Source: an uncultured Eubacterium sp. (GTDB lineage Bacteria; Bacillota; Clostridia; Peptostreptococcales; Anaerovoracaceae). From it: a stretch of 30,724 nucleotides of DNA. Under the pieces are notes generated by a model. The model was given only the letters and a program-made list of their open reading frames with translations. It made no database searches and had not been told where the DNA came from. Location: positions 1-30,724 of the forward strand of contig URXI01000016.1 in NCBI GenBank assembly GCA_900551775.1, written 5' to 3'. The position numbers and the translations under genes were made by a program. Shown piece by piece: positions 16,582 to 24,368 of the stretch; within the stretch, counting starts at the first letter, position 1; each line of letters opens with the position of its first letter.

Positions 16582-19500
16582 ATGTTTAAGAAATTATCAG
16601 AAAAACCTGTAGCAGAAGTGCAGAATGAACAGGTGAAACAGTGGAAAGAAGAGGATTTGCTGCACAAGTGCGTGACGGCAAGAGATGGACAGCCTAAGTT
16701 CGTGTTCTATGAAGGACCGCCGACAGCCAACGGAAAACCGGGCATTCACCACGTCATGGCGAGAACCCTAAAGGATTCCATCTGCCGTTACAAGACCATG
16801 AAGGGATTTCAGGTCAACAGAAAAGCCGGATGGGATACCCACGGCCTGCCTGTAGAAATCGAAGTAGAAAAGCAGCTGGGCATGAGCGGCAAACAGGATA
16901 TCGAAAAATACGGCATCAAGGAATTCAACGAAAAGTGCAAGGAGTCCGTATTCACCTATACCGGCATGTGGAGAGAGATGACCGAGAGAATGGGTTATCT
17001 GGTGGACCTGGACGACCCATATATCACATTGGATAACGACTATATCGAGTCCTGCTGGTGGATTCTCAAAGAATTCTTCAAAGAAGGGCTGATCTACGAG
17101 GGCCACAAGATCCTGCCTTACTGCCCGCGCTGCGGAACGGGACTGGCTTCCCACGAAGTAGCCCAGGGCTACAAAGAAGTAAAGGTCAATACTTTGGTGG
17201 CTAAGTTTAAGAGAAAGGATGCTGACAACGAGTATTTCCTGGCGTGGACCACTACACCTTGGACCCTGGCGTCAAACACCGTGCTCACCGTAGGCCCTGA
17301 CATCGACTATATCAAAGCAAAGATGAATGAGGGCGATGAAGAGGGCAATGTTTTCTACGTCGCCAAAGCGCTGGCAGACAAGGTTCTTGGCGAAGGAAAA
17401 TACGATGTTCTCGATGAGATGAAGGGCAGCGATCTGGAATACATCGAATACGAACAGCTGATGCCTTTCGTAAAAGCTGACAAGAAAGCCTTCTTTGTCA
17501 CCTGCATGGACTATGTATCCGTGGAAGACGGTACTGGTATCGTCCACACCGCACCTGCCTTTGGTGAAGACGACTATCAGTGCGGACGTAAATACAATCT
17601 TCCAATGCTGCAGCCGGTAGACGAGAGAGGCTGCTATACCGAGACGCCTTGGGCCGGACGCTTTGTCATGGAAGAAGGCCTGGATGTGGACATCATCAAA
17701 TGGCTGGCAGGCGAGGACAAAATCTTCAGCAAAGCGAAATTAGAGCATAACTATCCACACTGCTGGAGATGCAATACGCCGCTGGTTTACTATGCAAAGC
17801 CGAGCTGGTATATCGAAATGAGCAAGCTGAAAGACAAGCTTGTTGAGAATAACAACACGGTCAACTGGTACCCTGATTTCGTAGGCGAAAAGAGATTTGG
17901 AAACTGGCTGTCAGAAGTGAAGGACTGGGCGATTTCCAGAACCAGATACTGGGGTACACCGATTCCAATCTGGAGATGTGAATGCGGACATCTGGAGTGC
18001 GTAGGCAGCAGAGCGGAGCTTGCCGAAAAGGCCATCGAAGATATCGACACCAATATCGAACTGCACAGGCCGTATGTGGACGACGTGCACATCACATGCC
18101 CGCATTGCGGCAAGCCGATGACCAGAATACCGGAAGTCATGGACTGCTGGTTCGACTCCGGCGCAATGCCGTTTGCACAGTGGCATTACCCGTTTGAAAA
18201 CAAAGAAATCTTCGACGAAAAGCTGTTCCCGGCTGATTTCATCTGTGAAGGCATCGACCAGACCAGAGGCTGGTTCTATTCCCTGATGGCGATTTCTACC
18301 TTCATCAAGGGTCAGGCACCGTACAGAAATGTTCTCGTAAACGACCTGATTTTGGACAAAGACGGCAAGAAGATGTCAAAATCCAAGGGCAACACGGTTT
18401 CCCCGTTTGAACTTTTTGACAAATACGGCGCGGACGCTACCAGATGGTATCTGCTCAGCGTGTCGCCGGCATGGACGCCGACCAAGTTCGACGAAGACGG
18501 CCTCATCGACGTGGTCAGCAAGTTCTTCGGAACCCTGAAGAACGTATACAACTTCTTTGTGCTGTACTCCAACCAGGACGACATCAAAGCCGACCAGCTG
18601 ACCGTGGATTATGACAAGAGACCAGAGCTTGACCGCTGGATTCTGTCCAAGTACAACCAGCTGATTAAAGACGTGACCGGCTATATGGACAGCTACGACC
18701 ATATGAAGACGGTGAGAGCGATCACGGAATTTGTGGCGGAGGATCTGTCCAACTGGTATATCAGAAGAGCGAGAAGAAGATTCTACGCAGAAGAAATGAC
18801 AGAAGACAAGAAGAGCGTTTATGCCACCACTTACGAAGTTTTGGTCGGTACGGCAAAGCTGATCGCGCCGATCGCGCCGTTCCTGGCTGACGAGATCTAT
18901 ACCAACCTGACCGGCGAAGAAAGCGTCCACGTGGCATACTTCCCAGAAGCCAATGAAGCGCTCATCGACAAGAAGGTCGAAGAGAGAATGGACCTGGTCA
19001 GAACCCTGGTCACACTGGGAAGAGGAACCAGAGAGAAGGAGAGAATCAAGGTCAGACAGCCGCTTTCCGAGATCATGGTCGATGGAAAGTACAAGGCAAC
19101 CATCGAAGATCTGACGCCGCTGATCATGGAAGAACTCAACGTGAAAAACGTGGTCTTTGCAGAAGATTTGGATACCTTTATGAACTTTAGCCTGAAGCCG
19201 AACTTCAAGGTAGCAGGACCTGTCCTTGGCAAGAAGATCAAAGCCTTCGGCGGCGCTCTGGCAAAAGAGAATGCAGCTGAATTTGTCGGCAAGATGGAAG
19301 CAGAAGGCAAGGTGGTTCTGAATCTGGACGGCGAATACTTTGACATCGAGAAGGACTTTGTCGATGTGAGAATCAGCGCCAAAGATGGCTTTGCCGTCGC
19401 CATGGAGAACAACGTGTTCACCATTTTGGATACGACGGTGACGCCGGAGCTTGCCACAGAGGGACTGGCAAGAGAGCTGGTTTCCAAGGTACAGCAGATG

Positions 19501-19698
19501 CGTAAACAGGAAGATTACGAGATGATGGATAACATCAAGATCTTCGTGAATGCGGATGAAGAGGTGCAGAAGGCGGTAGATACCTTTGAAGCCTACATCA
19601 AGAAGGAGACCCTCGCTGTCGCCATCGAAAAGAAAGACGGCCTCAGCGAGTTCGACCTCAACGGTCACAAGACCGGCATCGGCGTAGAGAGAATTTAA
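16582..19698 (+). CDS. ileS: Isoleucyl-tRNA synthetase, class 2 (eukaryote-like) with GIHH motif
   Basis: IleRS charges tRNA-Ile. At 1038 residues with this sequence style it belongs to the IleRS2 clade rather than the shorter bacterial IleRS1. The N-terminal catalytic motif reads PGIHH (GIHH at residues 54-57) where most class I synthetases have HxGH; KMSKS is intact at residues 597-601. The editing domain (including WTTTPWTLASNT) lies between. The C-terminal anticodon-binding region follows (SKYNQLIKDV, then DLSNWYIRRARRRF). IleRS2 enzymes are generally mupirocin-tolerant, and a GxHH variant has been linked to very high resistance. It is controlled by the T-box immediately upstream and followed by a hairpin terminator. 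Confidence 0.96.
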   Translation: MFKKLSEKPVAEVQNEQVKQWKEEDLLHKCVTARDGQPKFVFYEGPPTANGKPGIHHVMARTLKDSICRYKTMKGFQVNRKAGWDTHGLPVEIEVEKQLGMSGKQDIEKYGIKEFNEKCKESVFTYTGMWREMTERMGYLVDLDDPYITLDNDYIESCWWILKEFFKEGLIYEGHKILPYCPRCGTGLASHEVAQGYKEVKVNTLVAKFKRKDADNEYFLAWTTTPWTLASNTVLTVGPDIDYIKAKMNEGDEEGNVFYVAKALADKVLGEGKYDVLDEMKGSDLEYIEYEQLMPFVKADKKAFFVTCMDYVSVEDGTGIVHTAPAFGEDDYQCGRKYNLPMLQPVDERGCYTETPWAGRFVMEEGLDVDIIKWLAGEDKIFSKAKLEHNYPHCWRCNTPLVYYAKPSWYIEMSKLKDKLVENNNTVNWYPDFVGEKRFGNWLSEVKDWAISRTRYWGTPIPIWRCECGHLECVGSRAELAEKAIEDIDTNIELHRPYVDDVHITCPHCGKPMTRIPEVMDCWFDSGAMPFAQWHYPFENKEIFDEKLFPADFICEGIDQTRGWFYSLMAISTFIKGQAPYRNVLVNDLILDKDGKKMSKSKGNTVSPFELFDKYGADATRWYLLSVSPAWTPTKFDEDGLIDVVSKFFGTLKNVYNFFVLYSNQDDIKADQLTVDYDKRPELDRWILSKYNQLIKDVTGYMDSYDHMKTVRAITEFVAEDLSNWYIRRARRRFYAEEMTEDKKSVYATTYEVLVGTAKLIAPIAPFLADEIYTNLTGEESVHVAYFPEANEALIDKKVEERMDLVRTLVTLGRGTREKERIKVRQPLSEIMVDGKYKATIEDLTPLIMEELNVKNVVFAEDLDTFMNFSLKPNFKVAGPVLGKKIKAFGGALAKENAAEFVGKMEAEGKVVLNLDGEYFDIEKDFVDVRISAKDGFAVAMENNVFTILDTTVTPELATEGLARELVSKVQQMRKQEDYEMMDNIKIFVNADEEVQKAVDTFEAYIKKETLAVAIEKKDGLSEFDLNGHKTGIGVERI

Positions 19699-19714
19699 TT
19701 TATAGAGACAAGGA

Positions 19715-19747
19715 AAAATCCACTGACTTATATAGTCAGTGGATTTT
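19715..19747 (+). terminator. Terminator after ileS
   Basis: A 14-bp perfect stem (19715-19728 with 19734-19747) with a 5-base loop begins 17 bases after the ileS stop. Its 3' arm ends in TTTT. The symmetry would also allow function on the other strand. Confidence 0.8.
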
Positions 19748-19749
19748 AA

Positions 19750-20096
19750 ATTGATACCGACGATAGGGGAATCTTCCCCATTCTCCGCAGGGGCATAAAT
19801 TCCTTCATAGTTTTTGAAAGGTCTGAACATAAAAGGAATCCTCAAATCTGTCAACACAAATAAATATTTCTCACATCTCGCAAAGGGAGTAGCGCAAGTA
19901 AATACAAAAAAAATTAAAGCGCACAGTTTATTTCATGCCTTTGCGGCGAATGCAGCATTTTATTCGCTGACTTCTAATTTGAAGATATTGATGACGTCGG
20001 CATCGGGACAGCAAATCAATCGGACTGTTGGACAGTAGATGCGGTTTACCGGGCTTTCTTGTTTTTCAGATGAAATGCAGTCGCAAATGAATACGG
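19750..20096. other. Intergenic stretch without a supported gene
   Basis: This stretch holds no ORF with a ribosome binding site. A plus-strand 74-codon ORF (19814-20038) and short minus-strand frames have no recognisable family. The minus frame around 19757-19857 looks somewhat protein-like but lacks a start signal. Together with the relics downstream it looks like decayed accessory DNA. Confidence 0.4.
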
Positions 20097-20124
20097 TTGA
20101 TTTTACGGACGTAAAGGGTATAAT
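20097..20124 (+). promoter_or_regulatory. Promoter with operator-like palindrome in its spacer
   Basis: TTGATT (20097-20102) and TATAAT (20119-20124) are 16 bases apart. The spacer holds a perfect palindrome, TTTACG-GA-CGTAAA (20102-20115), well placed for a repressor to block RNA polymerase. It drives the small ORF at 20156. Confidence 0.65.
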
Positions 20125-20155
20125 AAATGTAAATAGATCTTGGGAGGTAATGAAC

Positions 20156-20329
20156 ATGATGTACTCATACATGACATTAGCTGATGAAACTGAAATCGTA
20201 CATTCTCAAATCATTGAGGAGGATGGCAAGCAAAAGATCTTCGTTCATTTTGAAAGACCAACAGATAATGGATTTGATTCTGCAAGATGTGAATTGCCAG
20301 ATTATAAATGGTTATCAGCAGAGGGTTGA
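20156..20329 (+). CDS. Small protein of unknown function, probably truncated
   Basis: The 57-residue product is acidic, with the readable blocks MTLADETEIVHSQ, KIFVHFERP and FDSARCELPDYKWLS. GGGAGG at 20142-20147 is 8 bases from the ATG at 20156; an ATG at 20150 is too close. The reading frame stops at a TGA (20327-20329), but the same frame stays open beyond it for 27 codons to 20413, with protein-like content (VNNGSHISNKELSELMDF). This suggests a longer ancestral protein interrupted by a nonsense change. I do not recognise a named family. The promoter carries an operator-like palindrome, so it was or is regulated. Confidence 0.6.
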   Translation: MMYSYMTLADETEIVHSQIIEEDGKQKIFVHFERPTDNGFDSARCELPDYKWLSAEG

Positions 20330-20413
20330 AACGGTGGGTGTATACTCGTAAATAATGGAAGTCATATTTCTAATAAAGAATTGAGTGAATTAATGGATTT
20401 TATTTCAGCGTAA
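20330..20413 (+). pseudogene. In-frame continuation of the small ORF after a TGA
   Basis: After the TGA at 20327 the frame continues with 27 sense codons to a TAA at 20411-20413. The residues include an amphipathic stretch NKELSELMDFIS. It has no start or ribosome binding site of its own, so it is best read as the severed tail of the upstream gene. Confidence 0.4.
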
Positions 20414-20499
20414 TTTTTCTTGATTTGTGCAGAGTGGAAAAAGTTTTTCTTGGTTGACGAGATCATTTTTTATTGCTAGTAATAAGTAAGTTGCTTCTC

Positions 20500-20532
20500 A
20501 AATCCACCACAGAATTGGTTGGTGGATTTTTT
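20500..20532 (+). terminator. Intrinsic terminator
   Basis: AAATCCACCA (20500-20509) pairs with TGGTGGATTT (20520-20529) around a 10-base loop, ending in a run of six T. It probably ends the small ORF transcript. Confidence 0.8.
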
Positions 20533-20544
20533 GTATAAGTAAAA

Positions 20545-20563
20545 CCACGCGTTAGACGCGTGG
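20545..20563. other. GC-rich perfect hairpin, possible mobile-element end
   Basis: CCACGCGT (20545-20552) and ACGCGTGG (20556-20563) form an 8-bp stem with a 3-base loop, flanked by A-runs and T-runs. Short GC-rich subterminal hairpins like this occur at IS200/IS605 ends, and it can also act as a bidirectional terminator. No transposase is present. Confidence 0.4.
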
Positions 20564-20816
20564 CTGTTTTCTCGATTCCTCATCATAGCTTGTCGCAGAA
20601 ACATTTTCTTGATATTCACAAATACCGAATGTTCTTGCGGACGGACATGTGTTTGGGATACGGTCAAGTTTTTCTGCAAATCGTTGCCACAAAGAAAAAA
20701 TATATTGTCCAATGCCGCCGTACCGCGAATGCCCGGCTAAAGGATTCCGAAGGTTCAAACCCGCTTTCTATTGCGATGTCTATAATTTTCCTGTGTCCTC
20801 CTTGAAATGAAATTTC
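20552..20816 (-). pseudogene. Relic of an AraC-type regulator with GyrI-like effector domain
   Basis: On the minus strand, one frame reads RKIIDIAIESGF followed by EPSESFSRAFAVR (about 20792-20720), the second helix-turn-helix of AraC/XylS regulators. The next frame then reads YIFSLWQRFAEKLDRIP and FGICEY, resembling the GyrI-like ligand-binding domain that follows AraC domains in many clostridial proteins. The first helix-turn-helix, the linker (about 70 residues expected) and the 3' end are missing, and a frameshift separates the two pieces. A stop lies directly before the first piece. The gene is dead. The assignment rests on motif reading only. Confidence 0.5.
20804..20816. promoter_or_regulatory. 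GAAAT/ATTTC dyad upstream of the kinase gene
   Basis: GAAAT and ATTTC are separated by 3 bases here, similar to the pair of GAAAT-N2-ATTTC palindromes upstream of nhaC-2. It may be a further, weaker binding site for the response regulator. The spacing differs by one base, so support is modest. Confidence 0.3.
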
Positions 20817-20839
20817 TTAATGCAGATAGGTTTCTTTTC

Positions 20840-20848
20840 TGCTATACT
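20840..20848 (+). promoter_or_regulatory. Extended -10 promoter of the two-component operon
   Basis: TGC followed by TATACT (20843-20848) is an extended -10 element. No good -35 is visible at 16-18 bases. It lies 34 bases before the histidine kinase start. Confidence 0.5.
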
Positions 20849-20882
20849 GTGGATAAGATTTTCCTAAGGAAGCAGGTGGATT

Positions 20883-22850
20883 ATGAAACGAGGACTCGCC
20901 TTTCTGATTGCAGGCAGTGTTTTGGTGACAGCCTTTGCCGGGGCGCTGGACGTTTTGATCAGATACAATCTGAATTGGATTGATTTTATCAAATACAGCT
21001 TTGCACTGACGAAAGAGGAACAAGACTACCTCAATGATACGGATCTCGTCTGCGGCGTCAAGTACAACGATCTGCCGCTCTCTTTTGTCAACGAGGAGGA
21101 CGAGAATGACGGCATTTTGATCGACTTTCTTTCTCAGCTTTCTGTAGAAGTAGAAAATGCTATCGCCGTCAAGCTGGAGCGCACAGACGCGCTGGAACAG
21201 GGGCTGCAACAGAAACAATTCCAGGCAGTCATTGCTGAACGAGAAGATCTGCCGGCAGACGACTACTTTTTTACGGAACCCCTTTACATCATGCACGGAA
21301 AGATGCTGGTCAAAGACGAATCTTCATTTCAGAATATCAAGGATATCAAAGATGTGCGCATTGCCGTGGAACGGACAGAGGCGGATTCTGCTGACAGGAT
21401 CATGGAACTCTACGGACATAAGAACATCCAGATCGTCTATGCGGAGGATTTCGACCAGGCCTTGGACATGCTGAAAACCGGCAGGGTAGAAGTGGTTGCC
21501 GGAGATGAGACTAAGATATCCTACCACCTGAATCAGAAACGGACGGATCAGTATTACAGGTTCCTAAAGTATTCCTTTTCAAGGAAAGAAGTGTGCATTG
21601 CTATAGAAAAATCACAGAAGAAGCTGCTCAGCGCTTTCAATAAGGGAATTCTGTCCATGAAAAAGAAAAATCTCATTGCGAAGACTCAGAGCAAGTGGTT
21701 CGGCGTTCTGGAACCGGAGATGGTGGATATGCAGGAGGTGGACTTTATCTATAAAGTTGCCTTGAGTTTTCTGATCTCTCTTGTGGCCTTTACCGTATGG
21801 AACCTTTCGACTGCAAAGAAGGTGACGGACAAGACCAGGGAACTTCTGCACAGCAAAGAGCAGCTGCGGCTGATCATCGATACCCTGGACCGGGGACTGA
21901 TCATCGCAGAAGAAGATGGCACCATCAACGAGGTCAACCGGGAACTTTGCAGGATTACGGGCGCAGCCAAGGAGCAGCTGCAGAAGACTTCAGTCTCAGA
22001 GAACAGCGCGCTGCAGCGGTTCTTTGACAGAGACGATGAAAAGGTGTTCCGGCTGGATCAGCACTATTACATCAAAAAGATTATCGACCTGACCGACGAG
22101 CAGAAGCGGCTTTACATACTAGAGGACTGCACCCGCAGGGATATCAACGAGATTAGGAATATCCAGGAGGAGAAGATGATCGCCGTGGGACAGCTTTCCG
22201 CGGGCCTTGCCCATGAGATCAGAAACCCGTTGGGACTGATCAGAAGCTACATGTACCTGATCAAAAATTTCTGCACAGGCGAGGACGGGCAGCACGCTGT
22301 GTCGGTGATCAACGACTCCATCAACCGTATCAACGGGCTCATCGAAAGCCTTCTAAAGTTTTCCAAGCTTTCCAGTGACGAGTGTCAGGAGGTGGATTTG
22401 GACGAGCTGATCAGCAATATACTGCGACTGGAAAAAGAACAGATGGCAAAGAGGAACATCAACTGCGACTATTGCCTGGAATCAGGTAGAGGCGTTCCCG
22501 TCTGTCTCAATGAGGACCTGATGAAAATGATCATCATCAATTTGCTCAACAACAGCATTGAGGCATTGGAAAAGGTGGAACGGCAGGGGCGGATCGAGAT
22601 CCGTGTCAGCGTCGATGAGGGCGCAGTCCATCTGGTATTTCGCGATAACGGCTGCGGCGTAGACAGCGAGAAGCTCCTGAAGATTTTCAATCCATTTTAT
22701 ACAGACAAGGAGCAGGGGACGGGGCTGGGGCTTTACATCATAAGCTCCCAGCTAGAGCAGATCGGCGGAACCATCCGGGCAGAGAGTACCGAGGGAGAGG
22801 GCACGACCTTTTATATTGAAATACCGACAGGGAGGACAGAAGATGAATAG
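20883..22850 (+). CDS. Sensor histidine kinase with extracytoplasmic solute-binding domain
   Basis: The 655-residue membrane kinase has an N-terminal helix (about 5-25), an extracytoplasmic domain of the SBP_bac_3 type (about 45-275: LVCGVKYNDLPLSF, GILIDFLSQL, VEVVAGDET, FGVLEPEM), a second membrane helix (287-307), a PAS domain (325-415), and the kinase core. The phosphoacceptor is H444 in GLAHEIRNPLG, the N box is NLLNNSIEA (553-561), the G1 box is RDNGCGVD, and the G2 box is GTGLGL (612-617). SBP_bac_3 domains usually bind amino acids or similar small molecules, so an extracellular ligand probably drives the kinase. Its end overlaps the response regulator by 8 bases. Confidence 0.92.
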   Translation: MKRGLAFLIAGSVLVTAFAGALDVLIRYNLNWIDFIKYSFALTKEEQDYLNDTDLVCGVKYNDLPLSFVNEEDENDGILIDFLSQLSVEVENAIAVKLERTDALEQGLQQKQFQAVIAEREDLPADDYFFTEPLYIMHGKMLVKDESSFQNIKDIKDVRIAVERTEADSADRIMELYGHKNIQIVYAEDFDQALDMLKTGRVEVVAGDETKISYHLNQKRTDQYYRFLKYSFSRKEVCIAIEKSQKKLLSAFNKGILSMKKKNLIAKTQSKWFGVLEPEMVDMQEVDFIYKVALSFLISLVAFTVWNLSTAKKVTDKTRELLHSKEQLRLIIDTLDRGLIIAEEDGTINEVNRELCRITGAAKEQLQKTSVSENSALQRFFDRDDEKVFRLDQHYYIKKIIDLTDEQKRLYILEDCTRRDINEIRNIQEEKMIAVGQLSAGLAHEIRNPLGLIRSYMYLIKNFCTGEDGQHAVSVINDSINRINGLIESLLKFSKLSSDECQEVDLDELISNILRLEKEQMAKRNINCDYCLESGRGVPVCLNEDLMKMIIINLLNNSIEALEKVERQGRIEIRVSVDEGAVHLVFRDNGCGVDSEKLLKIFNPFYTDKEQGTGLGLYIISSQLEQIGGTIRAESTEGEGTTFYIEIPTGRTEDE

Positions 22851-24216
22851 CAAAGCCGGATACAGGATTTTGATAGTAGACGACGAACCAGAGTACCAGA
22901 AGGTGGTTTCGATGATTTTGGACGGAGCAGGTTATCATACGGATGCCTGTTCCAATGGACGCGAAGCTTTGGAATTCGTAAGGGAGCACGAGGTTCATCT
23001 GGTCATCACCGACCTGCGCATGCCGGAGATGGATGGTGAAGAACTGATCAGGGAGTTGACTGTGACCAACGGAGATTTGGACATCATCGTTATGACAGCT
23101 TACGGTTCCATCGAGAGCGCGGTGGATACCATCAAATACGGGGCAAAGGACTATTTTGTCAAGAGCAACGACTTGGAAGAGCTGATGATCAAAGTGGAGC
23201 GTCTGGCGAAACTGAAGCGGCTGGAGGAGAAGAGCAACATCCTGCTGAAAAACCAGAACAGTGAAAACATGTTCCTCCAGTCCAAGAATGAGGCTTTTCT
23301 CAAGCTGCTGGACCTCTGCGACAAGACGGCGGACACCAATATCAACGTGCTGCTTTTGGGAGAGTCAGGTGTGGGCAAGGAGGTTTTTGCCAACTACATC
23401 CACAGCCGGGGCAGCCGCTGCAAGGAGCCTTTTGTGCCAATCAACTGCCAGGCTTACCCGGAAGGGGTCATTGAATCAGAGCTGTTCGGCCATGAAAAGG
23501 GGGCCTTCACCGGCGCCACAGCAAAGCGGATCGGCAAGTTCGAGGAAGCGAACTTCGGCACACTTTTCCTGGACGAAATCTGCGACTTGCCGCTGAGCCT
23601 GCAGGGGAAACTGCTGCGGATTTTGGAGAACAAAAAAATTGAAAGGATTGGCAGCAACAAATCCATCGACCTGGACGTCAGGCTGATCTCGGCGACCAAC
23701 AAAGTGCCGGAAGAAGAGATTATCAGCGGCAGATTCCGCGAAGACCTGCTCTACAGAATCAATACGCTGACCATGGTCATTCCTCCCATCAGAGAGAGAA
23801 AAGAAGACCTGCCTGGCCTGATTGATTTCTTCCTGCGTAAAATCGAGATGGAGCAGAAGAAAAAGATTGTCAAGGTGGAGGATCCCGTCATGTCGGTCCT
23901 GCTAAATTATGATTATCCCGGCAACGTGCGGGAACTGAAAAACATCATCGAGAGAATGGTGGCTCTCAGTGAAGACGGGGTCGTTGCAGCGGAGGATTTG
24001 CCAGTCTCCCTTCACACTCCGTCCGGCGAAAGGGGCGTGACCATCGATCAAAATCTGACCCTCCGGGAAGCCCGGACCGCTTTTGAAAAACAGTATATCG
24101 AGAAAGCTTTGCAGGAGAGCGGAGGCAATGTTACCAAGTGTGCCGGAACGCTGGGTATCACTCCCAGACAACTTTGGAACAAGATCAACGAATATAAGAT
24201 AGACCCAAAACCGTGA
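22843..24216 (+). CDS. NtrC-type sigma-54-dependent response regulator
   Basis: The 457-residue protein has three domains. The receiver (1-120) has acidic residues D13-D14, phosphoacceptor D57 in ITDLRMPEMDG, T85 and K107. The AAA+ domain has Walker A GESGVGKE (173-180), the sigma-54 contact loop GAFTGA (220-225) and Walker B LFLDEI (241-246). The C-terminal Fis-type helix-turn-helix includes GGNVTKCAGTLGITPRQLWNKI. The ATG at 22843 is chosen because GGGAGG at 22830-22835 precedes it by 7 bases; an earlier in-frame ATG at 22816 has no such signal. It overlaps the kinase gene by 8 bases. A sigma-54 promoter and tandem palindromes lie just downstream, so it most likely activates the nhaC-2 operon. 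Confidence 0.94.
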   Translation: MNSKAGYRILIVDDEPEYQKVVSMILDGAGYHTDACSNGREALEFVREHEVHLVITDLRMPEMDGEELIRELTVTNGDLDIIVMTAYGSIESAVDTIKYGAKDYFVKSNDLEELMIKVERLAKLKRLEEKSNILLKNQNSENMFLQSKNEAFLKLLDLCDKTADTNINVLLLGESGVGKEVFANYIHSRGSRCKEPFVPINCQAYPEGVIESELFGHEKGAFTGATAKRIGKFEEANFGTLFLDEICDLPLSLQGKLLRILENKKIERIGSNKSIDLDVRLISATNKVPEEEIISGRFREDLLYRINTLTMVIPPIRERKEDLPGLIDFFLRKIEMEQKKKIVKVEDPVMSVLLNYDYPGNVRELKNIIERMVALSEDGVVAAEDLPVSLHTPSGERGVTIDQNLTLREARTAFEKQYIEKALQESGGNVTKCAGTLGITPRQLWNKINEYKIDPKP

Positions 24217-24236
24217 AATGAATTTCACGGTTTTTT
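24207..24236 (+). terminator. Terminator overlapping the regulator stop codon
   Basis: AAAACCGTGAAA (24207-24218) pairs with TTTCACGGTTTT (24223-24234) around a TGAA loop, followed by TT. The stop codon TGA (24214-24216) is inside the first arm. The same bases form the first of two matching palindromes described separately. Confidence 0.8.
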
Positions 24237-24259
24237 GGTAGTGCGAAATAAATTTCATG
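24213..24259. promoter_or_regulatory. Two tandem palindromes, predicted enhancer (UAS) for the NtrC-type regulator
   Basis: Site A is GTGAAATGAATTTCACG at 24213-24229 and site B is GCGAAATAAATTTCATG at 24243-24259. They match at 14 of 17 positions, share the core GAAAT-N2-AATTTCA style, and are exactly 30 bp apart, about three helical turns. Their centres are about 117 and 87 bases before the predicted sigma-54 start site, a typical enhancer distance. The core GAAAT..ATTTC is symmetric, as expected for a Fis-type dimer. Confidence 0.65.
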
Positions 24260-24311
24260 CTGCTGATGGCAAAAATCGAAAAATTCCGACGAAATAACGG
24301 GTTTGGTCATA

Positions 24312-24327
24312 TGGCATGTTTTTTGCT
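24312..24327 (+). promoter_or_regulatory. Sigma-54 (-24/-12) promoter of nhaC-2
   Basis: TGGCAT-GTTTT-TTGCT at 24312-24327 closely matches the sigma-54 consensus TGGCAC-N5-TTGCW. The invariant GG (24313-24314) and GC (24325-24326) are exactly 10 bases apart. It lies directly downstream of a gene encoding a sigma-54 activator and 42 bases before the nhaC-2 start. Confidence 0.85.
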
Positions 24328-24368
24328 GTATTATTGGGTAAAAATATAATTGATTAGGAGGAATTATC

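Noticed and set aside
18376..19857. Long minus-strand ORF (493 codons) antisense to ileS
   Set aside because: It is a codon-bias shadow of the ileS C-terminal region; no family resemblance and no start signals.
20327..20329. Selenocysteine codon in the small ORF
   Set aside because: Only a weak, wobble-rich stem follows the TGA, not a convincing bacterial SECIS; a nonsense mutation is simpler.
20545..20563. Insertion sequence of IS200/IS605 type
   Set aside because: Only a hairpin resembling such ends is seen; no transposase, second end or target site could be supported.
20560..20805. Plus-strand ORF of 81 codons
   Set aside because: It is antisense to the AraC/GyrI relic and has no ribosome binding site.
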